Positions 47,714 to 58,263 of a DNA stretch of 60,000 nt are shown here, in pieces; positions within the stretch are counted from its first letter, which is position 1; the number at the start of each line of letters is the position of its first letter. The DNA comes from Cryptomeria japonica (lineage: Eukaryota > Streptophyta > Pinopsida > Cupressales > Cupressaceae). The notes beneath the pieces are model-generated. The model saw only the letters and a program-made list of their open reading frames with translations. It had not been told where the DNA came from and did not search any database. Made by a program: the position numbers and the translations under genes. The stretch is taken from NCBI RefSeq assembly GCF_030272615.1, contig NC_081406.1, positions 113,431,783 through 113,491,782 on the forward strand, read 5' to 3'.

Positions 47714-48330
47714 AATGAAAGAAAAATCAATAGTGAAATATTTTAATTTGGAGCACTAAAAAAATTGTAACAAATTTATATGCATAATTCTTGGGCCTTT
47801 GTTTATTTTCTTCAAGATTTGACATATTTTCTAAGGGTTGAGCTAAGAAAACATAGCTCTTTGGGATGCAACAATATTTTAAAAATCCCATACATTGGAA
47901 AAGGTAGGAGAAGTAGAGGTGGATCATGTCAATCAAAGAACAGAGTAGTAGGGTGTAGACTCAACTGATTCATTATGTAAAATTATCCAATATCACCTTT
48001 AATAATAGAATCTTAAATACTAGCCCTAATATTCATTTCTAACCTTATATCTTGAATTTTGTATATCTATTCCTAGCACATAATTCTTAATAAGATATCT
48101 CATTTTTATCATATATATTAAGTACTTATTTTTTTAATGAAATGTCTATACATCTATTTATATCTTAAGTACCATTATATTTTTAACTAATTATTTTTCC
48201 ACTTGTAGAGTAAAAAATTGCATAGCCTTTTCAATTTAACTTACACTTTTGCATCTATTTTAGTGTCCATTCCCCTAGTATTTGTACAGGTCCATTTCAG
48301 CCTTTACATCATCCTTTTTCTCTCAGGATG

Positions 48331-48335
48331 CTTAG
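48331..48335 (+). repeat. TSD (CTTAG), left copy, of the small non-autonomous LTR element
   Basis: CTTAG before TGTTGGAG; exact copy at 57236-57240. Confidence 0.9.
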
Positions 48336-48607
48336 TGTTGGAGTTATCTTTTATTAGATAATAATTATTTATTTAATCCTATAATTCTTTAGGATTTTGA
48401 GTATCCTTTTATAAGGATTCTCTCTTTGTATTTTCATAACAGCTGTAATTATTGAATTGCATTCCTGTTGCACAATCAATATGACTCCTCTTTTCTCGAT
48501 CTCTGAATTTTAGCCTCCATAACATTTTTACTTCTCTCTTTCTGTGATAGGTTTGCACGCAAGTGATCTTTGGGAGCTGCAGAGTTGATTTTTCCTCAAC
48601 TCCAATA
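48336..48607 (+). repeat. 5' LTR of the small non-autonomous element (272 bp)
   Basis: Starts TGTTGGAGTTATC and ends CAACTCCAATA. Shorter than the 3' LTR because it lacks about 57 bases present near 56949-57017. A TATAAGGATTC near 48410 may be the promoter. Confidence 0.9.
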
Positions 48608-48620
48608 TGGTATCAGAGCT
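48608..48620 (+). promoter_or_regulatory. Primer-binding site (initiator tRNA-Met)
   Basis: TGGTATCAGAGCT directly after the LTR. Confidence 0.9.
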
Positions 48621-49740
48621 CCAGATTTGCATGCCCCTATTCTCTTTATGAGAGATTTTGGGTCTTGTTCTTCAAATTCGTGTTTTCAAGGGTTTGTGTA
48701 GTTGTTTTTTTCCATTTTTGGGGGTAGCTTATTTTTTAGTACATTTTGGTGCCAAAAGGACTTCACAGTTGGATTCAGAAGGATGATTCCATGAATTTTG
48801 ATATATAATTTGCCTATTTTTGGTGATAGGGGCATCTTGGGAATGATTTTGTATTGGCATCTTTTTCGAGGCACAAAAATCCGTATGACTATACCTGCAA
48901 ATGTGCCAGAAAATTTTTGTCAATTTTTTTTTTTTTACCCTTTATGCCCTACAAGAGGGTTTTTTTTTCTTTTGACCGTAACTTGGTCATACGGAGGTGC
49001 TTTTTCAAAAACCTTATATCATCGGAAATCTCTTTCTGAGCTCTATCCAGATCTGGAGGTTTGAAATTTTTATTCTGCTTTTTTGATGGTGTTTTTTCTA
49101 TCAAAGATAGAGGTTCCTTTTTGCACTCCGGGAGACATCACTTGAGAATTCAAACTCCATTTTTTGAAAACTTTATATTGTTGGAAAACTTGTTTTGTGT
49201 ACTTTCTAGTCATATGAGTTTTCTTTCCAGATTCCGCTCCAAGTATGTTTTATTCAGTTTTTTTTTTCAACACTCTGGTGAATATCTTGGATGTTATAGG
49301 TCTTGGGATCTCTTTCTTTGAGTAGGATGTCTCATCTTTGGCTTTCTATTTCCAGTCTTCTATCTCTTATGATCATTGTAGCATTTTATTTATGCAAACA
49401 CACTAAGATAAAGTGCCACCATGCATTATATACTTGAGATCTTACACATCTTGTGTCTTAATGTACATGCACTACTTATAAAGTGCCATGGGGGGTTGAT
49501 GTTTGCCTTTTGTTTTCCATCTACCTTTCTCAAGTGAGTGTTCCTTCCTAGATATTAGCCTCATGATGTGTGTCAAGTGAGTGTTCCTTCCCTGACACTA
49601 TATACTTTTTTTTGCACACTCTTTGTTCCTTGTTCTTCATCATGTAGTTCTTGTTGGCCATTCTTTTCAGTGTACCTGTCCCTCTCCTTTTTCAGCATTA
49701 TGGGGAGGTTCCTTGGTTTGATTGATCAGCTCTTTAGGCT
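48621..49740 (+). other. Internal non-coding region of the small LTR element, left part
   Basis: T-rich text without gag or pol motifs. ORFs up to 101 codons (e.g. 49568-49873, which crosses into the Copia-2 LTR) are not credible. Confidence 0.6.
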
Positions 49741-49745
49741 ATGGT
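49741..49745 (+). repeat. TSD (ATGGT), left copy, of Copia-2
   Basis: ATGGT before TGTTGGTATTTTGG; exact copy at 56438-56442. Confidence 0.92.
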
Positions 49746-50804
49746 TGTTGGTATTTTGGTATGGTTTTTTCATTGATGTCAACACCTATCAATACTTATC
49801 AACTCTGGCACTTCGAAGGATCAGAAATGTTCACCGGCAAGCATGTGACTTATGCATAGTCACCGATATCTAGTACACTGGCAGGATATATTGTTCATCG
49901 GCACTTGGAATGACATGGAAAACATCTGGTTATGTCAAAGACATTGTTTGGAAACTTTGTCTTGGAGATTTGTTCATTGGTATATTCGTGTTTGCATATT
50001 TGTTGTTACCAACAAATAAGTCTGGAATAAGCACTGACAGACTTATCTATTCCAAATCAGCACGACACACTTTGGAGATAATTTTGTTGTTATTATAAAT
50101 GCATTAAGCCGACATGTTGAATCAGATACTGCATCGATTATTGATTTACTTGTAATTATTTTACTATAATATCTTTTAGAGCTGACCTACTAAAATTGGT
50201 CTTAGGTTATGGTATATATGTAAGATCTTATTTGTAAGATCGATATGCGATAAGGAAAAGGGATTATAAGAAGATATATGCGAGAATAAGCAGAGCTATA
50301 CACACAGACATCATTTGAAGGTGAAGCAAGGTTTTTGTGAAGACAATCAGAACTACACCGGTACTGAATCTAGAATAGAAAGATGTTATTTTAAGCAGTA
50401 CATTCTTATTAGATTTAACCATCCAATTGTAGTCAGTGTGACTCCTATTTGTGTTTGAGCAGTGAGCTCTAGGCGCTTGGCCTTTCTGCACATGCAAACC
50501 CCATTTGTATACGCATACTATTTGTAGTAGTATCATATGATTGTGGGTAAGGTTTCCCACCATGGTTTTTCCCCTTACAAGGTTTCCACGTACAAATATT
50601 GGTGTTATATGTTGTGGATGTTATTGTCTTTTTGTTTCATGCATTAATCTTTAACGATACTGCAATTAACTGATATAACTGTCTACCAACATAAAAGTTT
50701 GGTTTACCGATATTAAGCAATAAAGTTGGTTAAGTTATTTTGTGTGAATTTACTTGACAACTGATTCACCCCTCCCCCCTCTCAGTTGTCTCTAGGACCT
50801 AACA
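49746..50804 (+). repeat. Copia-2 5' LTR (1059 bp)
   Basis: Starts TGTTGGTATTTTGG and ends GACCTAACA. About 15 differences from the 3' LTR in the first 250 bases by eye, mostly transitions. TATATATG near 50213 may be the TATA region. Confidence 0.93.
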
Positions 50805-50806
50805 AT

Positions 50807-50818
50807 TGGTATCAGAGC
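50807..50818 (+). promoter_or_regulatory. Copia-2 primer-binding site (initiator tRNA-Met)
   Basis: TGGTATCAGAGC two bases after the LTR. Confidence 0.92.
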
Positions 50819-50860
50819 CTAGTCCTCTTTTGAAAAAGTTTAACAACTTGAGGAGATCCA

Positions 50861-53800
50861 ATGTCTTCTAACTATTTCAAGAAAGATAGTCCTAAACTTG
50901 ATGGAACCAACAATGGAATATGAAAGATCAGAATGGAGACACATCTAAATTACATTGGAAAGGACATCTAGGAAGTTACAAAGAATGGCTATACTGCTCG
51001 TACTCTCGGTCAACCTAATCCACCTACCTTAGGAAAAGATGAAGAAAATGATTGCAAGGCAAGAGAAGCACTTTGGAGCGCATTATCAGATCAGAAAATC
51101 ATGGGATTGTCAGATAGATCTATTGCTAAATCTATTTGGGACCATCTGGAAAAATTGAATGAAGGAGATTCCACAGTCAAAATTGCAAAACTTGAAAGCT
51201 TCTGGGTCAGGTATGAAAATCTGAAAATGGAAGAAGATGAAAGAATTTCTGCTTTTATGGAAAGAGTTAATGGAATAGTTTTGGGTATTAAATGTTGTGG
51301 AGGAACCTTAAGTGAAGATGAAATTATTTCAAAAGTTTTAAGAGGATTGCCACCAGCATATAAAATGAAAGTTACTGCTATAAATGAACTAAGAACAATG
51401 CCCAATACATCAGTAACTAGGGATACATTGATTGGAAAACTTTCAGCTTTTAAATTTGAGGAATTTAGTCCTGTTGCTACTATAAAGATAGGTTTAGATT
51501 TTAAGGCATCAACATCATCTGCACCATCATTTGACAAATCTAATTGGAAAGCCTTTTATGCAAGAGAACTTGACGAAAGCAGGAGAGAAAATGAAGAACT
51601 TGAAGAGCTTGAAGAACTATTTGCAAGGAAAATGCCTAAAGGTCTAGTTGGAAGTAGGTATGAAGGTAAAGCACCCTTTAAATGTTTTAACTATAATAAG
51701 ATTGGTCATATGGCTTCAAGATGCCCTAATAGACATGCTAGACTAAGAGAAGAAGCTAGAAGAACATACAAGCCTAACCCTGAATATCAGAGATACAAAT
51801 TTAAGAAGAATAAAGACAAATCTTGTTATCTTGCTGATGAAGGAGTCACTGATGATTCTGATGAAGATCTAGTAGACAATGGATGGGTTTTTGTTGCTAT
51901 AATAGAAGATCAAACGACACCTACTATTCAACCGGTAGAGCAGGCCCTGACAGCTAAAATTGAAGTTAAGGATGAATGGATCATTGATTCAGGATGTTCA
52001 CATCACATGACTAGTGATAAAGGTAATTCTTGAACTTTTAGGAATATAATAGAGGCCTAGTAAGATTGGAGATGATAAAGCTTGTTTGATCAAAGGAAAA
52101 GGTACAATATCTCTTGATGGTAAACATAATATTGATAATGTTTACTATGTTGAAGGTTTAAAACATAACCTTTTGAGTGTTGGTCAATTGGTTGAAAAAG
52201 GTTTTCAGTTACAATTCAAAAATGGTAAATGCAAAATCATGAACATAACTGGTTTGGAAATTGCAACTGGTAGTCAAACTAGAGGTAATATCTTTCATCT
52301 GAATAAGAATGAAAAGACATGATTGATTGCACATATTGATGAAAGTTGGCTATGGCATAAGAGACTTTGTCATGTAAATTTTGATTGCATGGTAAAAATT
52401 AGTACTACTAAGGCAGTTAGAGATTTACCTAAGATTGTTAAGCCTCACAATCCGGTATGTAAGGAATGTCAATTTGGAAAACAAGCTAGAGCATCCTTTA
52501 AAAGTATTCCAGAAAAATCTAATAATACTCTTGATCTAATTCATACTGATTTATGTGGTCCAGCTAGAACTAAAAGTTTACAAGGTGATAGATATTTCAT
52601 GCTAATCATTGATGACTACTCTAGAATCTGTCGGATTACTTTTCTCAGAGAAAAATTGGAAGCACTTGGGAAGTTCAAACTATTCAAGGAAATGGTAGAG
52701 AATGAAACTAGTAAGAAAATCAAATGTCTGAGATCAGATCAAGGAGGTGAATTTACATCCAAGGAATTTAATGCATTTTGTGAAGTGAATGGAGTCAAAA
52801 GACAATTATCAGCACCCCAGACACCACAGCAAAATGGAGTTGTAGAAAGGAAAAATAGAACTATCTTCGATGCAGCCAGAAGTATGTTAGCTGAAGCAAA
52901 TATACCACATGTATATTGGAGAGAGACAGTAAGCACATCGATCTACATATTTCATAAAGTTCACATCAAAGGTGAAACCGGTAAGACCCCTCATGAACTA
53001 TGGTTTGGTATTACTCCTACTCTTAAATATTTCAGAATATTTGGAAGTAAATACTATATTAGAAGAGATGAGTATATTGGAAAATTTGATCCTAGAAGTG
53101 ATGAAGGAATATTTCTTGGTTATTCATCTAAGAGCAAAGCATATAGATGTTTTAACAAAAGATTGCAGAGAATTGTTGAGAGTACAAATGTGAAGATTGA
53201 TGAACAATTTAGAGGAACTTCAAGGTATATAGACTCTAAACCAAAAACATAGATAATAACAAATGAATCTACATTGAACACACCGGTATAGAATGAAGAT
53301 CCAGTTACATCGGTATCATCTGAAAATTTCACTGTAACTAAGAAACAGCAGCAAACAAAGACACCCCGATATGTAAGACTGAATCACTCTGAAGATCAGA
53401 TAATTGGAAACAAGTACAAATGAGTTATGCCAAGAGGAAGACTGGCAAATGAAGAGGTATGTCTTATTTCTCAAATTCAACCATCATCAATTAATGAGGC
53501 ATATGAGGATAAACACTGGATTAAAGCTATGGAAGAAGAATTAGAACAAATTGAGAAGAACAACACATGGACATTAGTTCCTCGGCCTAAAGACAAAAAT
53601 GTAATTGGAACAAAATGGGTATTCAGAAACAAACTTAATGAAGATAGTAAGGTAATTAGAAATAAAGCAAGACTAGTGTGTAAGGGATATTCTTAGAAAG
53701 AAGGAATTGATTACAATGAAACCTTTGCACCAGTAGCTAGAATTGAGGCAGTTAGATTATTCTTAGCTTTTGCAGCACACAAGAACTACAAAGTATATCA

Positions 53801-54967
53801 AATGGATATTAAATGTGCATTTTTGAATGGAGATCTTGAAGAAGAAGTTTACATTGAGCAACCTGATGGATTTTCTTTGACAGATAACAAAGATATGGTT
53901 TGCAAATTAAGGAAAACTTTGTATGGGTTGAAGCAAGCTCCAAGAGCTTGGTATGCAAGATTGGATAAGTATCTTTTAAAAATTGGTTTTTCTAAAGGTA
54001 ATGCTCACATCAATTTATACTATAAAGTGACTAATGATGATATCTTGGTTGTTGATGATATAATCTTTGGAGGAGAAGATGGATTATGTAAAAACTTTTC
54101 TATTGAAATGCAGCAAGAATTTGAAATCTCTATGATTGGAGAAGTAAAATTCTTTTTAGGATTGCAAATTTCACAAACTGATAAAGGTATATTCTTGAGT
54201 CAATCCAAGTACTTAAAGGAGCTATTAAAGAAATTTGGCATGGAAAACTCTAAACCGGTAAGCACACCTATGACTACAAATTAGAAATTATCACTAAGGG
54301 ATGAATCAACACTTGTTAATCCGACTAGGTACAAATCTATGATAGGAGGTTTACTATATTTGACACAAACAAGACCTAATATTATGAATGCAATATGTAT
54401 TGTTTCAATATTTCAAAGTAATCCTAGAGAAAATCATGAATCAACAGTAAAAGGATTTTCTAGTATTTACAAGGCACTACAAATCTTGGCTTATGGTATC
54501 CCAGAGATGAAAACTTTGAATTATGTGCATACACAGATGCAAATTGGGCAGGAGATATAGATGATAGAAAAAGCACCATCGGAGGAACATTTTTTCTTGG
54601 CAGCAGATTAATTTCTTGGTTGAGTAAGAAACAAAGTTGTACATCTTTATCAATAGCAGAATTAGAATATGTTGTAGCAGCAACTAACTGTACACGGGTA
54701 TTATGGCTTAAACAAATGTTGAAGGACATAAAGATAAAATGTAAGGAACCTATAACTATCTATTGTGATAACACTGCAGCAATTGATATATCTAAGAACT
54801 CGGTATTACATTCTAAAACCAAACATGTTTCTATCAAATTAAATTTTCTGAAAGAGAATGTTGAAGCAAAAGAAGTAAAACTAGTTTATGTGAATACTAA
54901 AGAGCAGATTGTAGATATTTTCACTAAACCTCTGCCTAAAGAGACTTTTGAATATCTCAAAGACTAG
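50861..54967 (+). pseudogene. Copia-2 gag-pol polyprotein
   Basis: Starts at ATG 50861; TGA and TAG soon after fall where the family has Trp. Gag from 51101 is open for 310 codons (UBN2-like). The zinc knuckle CFNYNKIGHMASRC at 51683-51724 has Tyr (TAT, 51692-51694) for its second Cys. Protease WIIDSGCSHHMT lies near 51975, followed by a frameshift. The integrase is well kept (52323-53252): LWHKRLCHVNF, CKECQFGKQ, then Asp in HTDLCGP, Asp in SDQGGEF and Glu in NGVVERKNR. RT has [20 protein letters not shown], but the Y-V-D-D box is damaged: [11 protein letters not shown] near 54047-54072 lacks about four residues. RNase H (TDANWAGD, KTKHVSIKLNFL) follows a frameshift near 54480. TAG 53693 replaces a Gln. 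It ends TAG 54965-54967. Confidence 0.94.
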
Positions 54968-55153
54968 CTTGGGGTCATACCCCCACCAGTAGATACTTAG
55001 ACAGTTGATGTTTATCATCAACCGACAGAATTAATAGAGAAATCTTTTACTCTGACTTTGATGAGGAGAGCTACTTCTCAGGGGGAGTAGTTGGTATACT
55101 AAATTGGTTGGTATTTTGTATTTAAATCTCTTTTTTTAGTAGCTTTGGCATTT

Positions 55154-55170
55154 GATGTCAAAGGGGGAGA
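55154..55170 (+). promoter_or_regulatory. Copia-2 upstream polypurine tract
   Basis: GATGTCAAAGGGGGAGA, about 210 bases before the LTR tract. Confidence 0.6.
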
Positions 55171-55362
55171 GATATCTATGGAAAAACACATTATCTTGTG
55201 GTGAGAGATTATTCATTTGGGGAGATTGATACTCTGAGATGATTGATTACACTTTGTATCTGAATTTTAATTTCTGGTTATGATCTCTTTTGGGAGATGT
55301 TTTTTTTGGTATTTGGCATTTCTATTTTGGCACTTTGATGGTTTTTCCATCTTGTGTTGCCA

Positions 55363-55382
55363 TCAATGCCAAAGGGGGAGAT
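55363..55382 (+). promoter_or_regulatory. Copia-2 polypurine tract at the 3' LTR
   Basis: ATCAATGCCAAAGGGGGAGAT directly before TGTTGG, nearly identical to the tract of the ORF element at 37183. Confidence 0.85.
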
Positions 55383-56437
55383 TGTTGGTATTTTGGTATG
55401 GTTTTGTCATTGATGTCAACACCTATCAATACTTAACAACTCTGGCACTTTGAAGAATCAGAAATGTTCACCGACAAGCAAGTGACTTATGCACAGTCAC
55501 CGGTATCTAGTACACCAACAGGATATATTGTTCACTGGCACTTGGAATGACATGGAAAACATCTGGTTATGTCAAATACATCATTTGGACACTTTGTCTT
55601 GGAGATTTGTTCATTGGTATATTCATGTTTGCATATTTGTTGTTACCGACAAATAAGTCCAGAATAAGCACTGGTAGGCTTATCTATTCCAGATCAGCAC
55701 GACATGCTTTGGAGATAATTTTGTTATTATTATAAATGCATTAAGTTGCCATGTTGAATCGGATATTTCATCGATTATTTATTTACTTGTAATTGTTTAA
55801 TTATAATATCTTTTAGAGCCGACCTACTAAAATTGGTCATACATTATGGTATATATGTAAGATCTTATTTGTAAGATTGATATGCGATAAGGAAAAGGGA
55901 TTATAAGAAGATATATGTGAGAATAAGCAGAGCTATACATGTAGACATCATTTGAAGGTGAAGCAAGGTTTTTATGAAGACAATCAGAACTACACCAGTA
56001 CTAAATCCAACATAGAAAAATGTTATTTTAAGCAGTATATTCTTATTGGATTTAAAAATCCAATTGTAGTCAGTGTGACTCCTATTTGTGTTTTAGCAGT
56101 GAGCTCTAGGTGCTTGGCCTTTTTGCACATGCAGACCCCATTTGTATACACATACTATATGCAGTAGTATCATCTGATTGTGGGTAACGTTTCCCACCAT
56201 GGTTTTTCCCTTTACAGGGTTTCCATGTACAAATATTGGTGTTATGTGTTGTGGATGTTATTGTCTTTCTGTTTCATGCATTAATCTTTACCGGTACTGC
56301 AATTAACTGATATAACTATCTACCGACATAAAAGTTTGGTTTATCGGTATTAAGCATTAAAGTTGGTTAAGTTATTTTGTGTGAATTTACTTGATAATTG
56401 ATTCACCCCCACTCTCAGTTGTCTCCGGGACCTAGCA
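55383..56437 (+). repeat. Copia-2 3' LTR (1055 bp)
   Basis: Starts TGTTGGTATTTTGG and ends GACCTAGCA. Aligns end to end with 49746-50804. Confidence 0.93.
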
Positions 56438-56442
56438 ATGGT
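56438..56442 (+). repeat. TSD (ATGGT), right copy, of Copia-2
   Basis: Exact copy of 49741-49745. Confidence 0.92.
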
Positions 56443-56895
56443 GTTTCATGCCATCTGTATCTTCGAGTTCAGTTGTTTGTCTTTATTTGCCATTTGATTT
56501 GAGTAGTGTCATTTGAGGACACTCATGCAGATTACAGTCTTCTCTACCTGGTCATGTTCTATTTTAGTGGAGGTTATTCAGATCAGCAGTTACTCTTTGA
56601 TAGTGTTTGCAGCTATTTCATGCTTCAGTGGTGTTCTTGATTCTCTTCTTTTTTTGTTCTTATCTTCTAGAACACTCTAGTTTGGAGGCTTCTTAGTCCT
56701 TCACTTGAGCTTTCATCTCTTCTTGGAGAGGATTTTTTTTCCCACAGAGTTTTCCCCCTTTTCTCCACTTTACAGAGATTTTATTGTACTTGGGTACCTC
56801 ATTAGGCCTAGTTGTCGGGACCCATTGTTGCTTTCCTGCATGTTTTACATGCTTTTTTAGTCCTTAGTTATTTTTATCTACTCTCTAGGTTCATC
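56443..56895 (+). other. Internal non-coding region of the small LTR element, right part
   Basis: T-rich sequence up to the polypurine tract. No ORF of note. Confidence 0.6.
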
Positions 56896-56906
56896 TTAAG
56901 GGGGGG
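56896..56906 (+). promoter_or_regulatory. Polypurine tract of the small LTR element
   Basis: TTAAGGGGGGG directly before the 3' LTR. Confidence 0.8.
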
Positions 56907-57235
56907 TGTTGGAGTTATCTTTTATTAGATAATAATTATTTATTTAATTATTAGTCTATTATACTCCATGCTTAAGCTAAACTTATGAATCCTATAATTC
57001 TTTAGGCTTTTTACCTTTAGGGTTTCGAGTATCCTTTTATAAGGATTCTATCTTTGTGTTTTCATAATAGCTATAATTATTGAATTGCATTCTTGTTGCA
57101 CAATCAATATGACTCATCTTTTCTGGATCTCTAAATTCTGGCCTCCATAATGTTTTTGCTTCTCTCTTTCTGTGACAGGTTTGCATGCAAGTGATCTTTG
57201 GGAGTTGTAGAGTTGATTTTTCCTCAACTCCAATA
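56907..57235 (+). repeat. 3' LTR of the small non-autonomous element (329 bp)
   Basis: Starts TGTTGGAGTTATC and ends CAACTCCAATA; aligned with 48336-48607 except for the segment missing there. Confidence 0.9.
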
Positions 57236-57240
57236 CTTAG
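57236..57240 (+). repeat. TSD (CTTAG), right copy, of the small LTR element
   Basis: Exact copy of 48331-48335. Confidence 0.9.
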
Positions 57241-58244
57241 GATACCTTTTCAACAAATGCTTTTTTGTGCTAGTTTTGCATTAACCACACATTTCTCTCA
57301 TCTCTAGTAATTTTTTGGCATGATTTGTTTGGACCCTAGCATGTAGAGTGAACATCCACATGGTGTGCTAGACTTTCATGACATTTTATCATTCAACGAT
57401 CATTTTTGAGTATTTTACCACTTGTCACCTACCTAAGATAGTTAAAAAGGCTCATGTTTGGAAATTTCTAATAGCTTGATGACCTTTATTTCCTTCCCAT
57501 TCTCTCCTTTACAATCTATATTTTCATTCCCCACAACCTCTCTCAGATGTTCTTCTAAAATCTTTGGAATTTTCTGTTGTGTTCTCTTGGCTCCTAGAAT
57601 AATATCTCTATCTATCTTGAAAAACTACATGTTTCTATAATAGTCTCAAGCTCTCACACTAGTCTTTGCAACTCTCTTGGCTTTGTTAAGCCTATCTAGT
57701 AAAATCTTTGTAATTATCTTATTTCTTTGAGAATTCTAGGATTTATCACATCCGTTGTTTATAAATCATTTATTATTGTGCCTATTTATCTTTTGATCTA
57801 TCTATTTATTTGTCTGCTATGGAGGTGGAAATATTGAAATATGGACTTGAATGAGGCAAGTCCCCAAATAGCCCCAAACATTTTCCCTCTTCTTTATGTG
57901 AATAGTTTTCTTGGAGATATTAAATTGCACAATAATTTTCTTATAGGCTAAAGCATAGAGTTTGGTTTTTTTGTTTTCTGCAAACTTTTTTATCATGATT
58001 TGTATGAGACTAAAACACATTGTGTAGAAATATACATATTGTGTTGTTGTCCTTGGCCAAGATGCTCAGATGTGGAGAGAAAACTCATTGTTCTCTATAC
58101 TTTCCATTTCTATAGTAAAAAATCTTATTTTATTTATAATTAGATATTTTGACTAGTTGAATATATTTGAATTTATATACTAAAATTGGCTCTCAAAGGA
58201 ACATAGTTTTCCTTTTGTAGGGTCACATTTCCTCCATTACGTTT
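57241..58244 (+). other. Possible old Ty3-type LTR remnant
   Basis: Sequence upstream of the orphan primer site at 58245 should be its LTR if the element is real, continuing left across the CTTAG insertion site. No clear LTR start or partner is seen, and no supported gene. Confidence 0.35.
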
Positions 58245-58263
58245 TGGTGAACCCGACGTGAAC
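58245..58263 (+). promoter_or_regulatory. Orphan Ty3-type primer-binding site (tRNA-Trp type)
   Basis: TGGTGAACCCGACGTGAAC, the same site as 18311-18329 with one base difference. No gag or pol follows, so the element is truncated or dismantled. Confidence 0.6.

Larger units (their letters stand above)
45205..48335. other. Old repeat-derived sequence between LTR elements
   Basis: No supported gene; the 77-codon minus-strand ORF at 46065-46298 has no recognisable domain. It contains a diverged direct duplication (45590-45832 and 47475-47695), an 18-bp inverted repeat, and an AT-rich LTR-like stretch near 46600-46803 in reverse orientation. Confidence 0.5.
49746..56437 (+). mobile_element. Copia-2 LTR retrotransposon, full length, nested
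   Basis: Complete structure with exact ATGGT TSDs, LTRs of 1059 and 1055 bp, primer site, gag-pol and doubled polypurine tract. It is better preserved than Copia-1 and belongs to the same family. It is inserted in the internal region of the small element 48336-57235 and is therefore younger than it. Confidence 0.95.
48336..57235 (+). mobile_element. Small non-autonomous Copia-type LTR element, split by Copia-2
   Basis: LTRs 48336-48607 and 56907-57235, exact CTTAG TSDs, initiator tRNA-Met primer site, G-rich polypurine tract. Without the Copia-2 insertion it is about 2.2 kb with about 1.6 kb of internal sequence and no gag-pol ORF, so it must be mobilised in trans. Confidence 0.9.

Noticed and set aside
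47537-49321. Several 60-90 codon ORFs
   Set aside because: Rich in Phe/Leu/Ser from T-rich DNA, overlapping repeats and the small LTR element; no support as genes.
49910-50098. ORF MTWKTSGYVKD... present twice (also 55547-55735)
   Set aside because: It sits in the Copia-2 LTRs and is open by chance.
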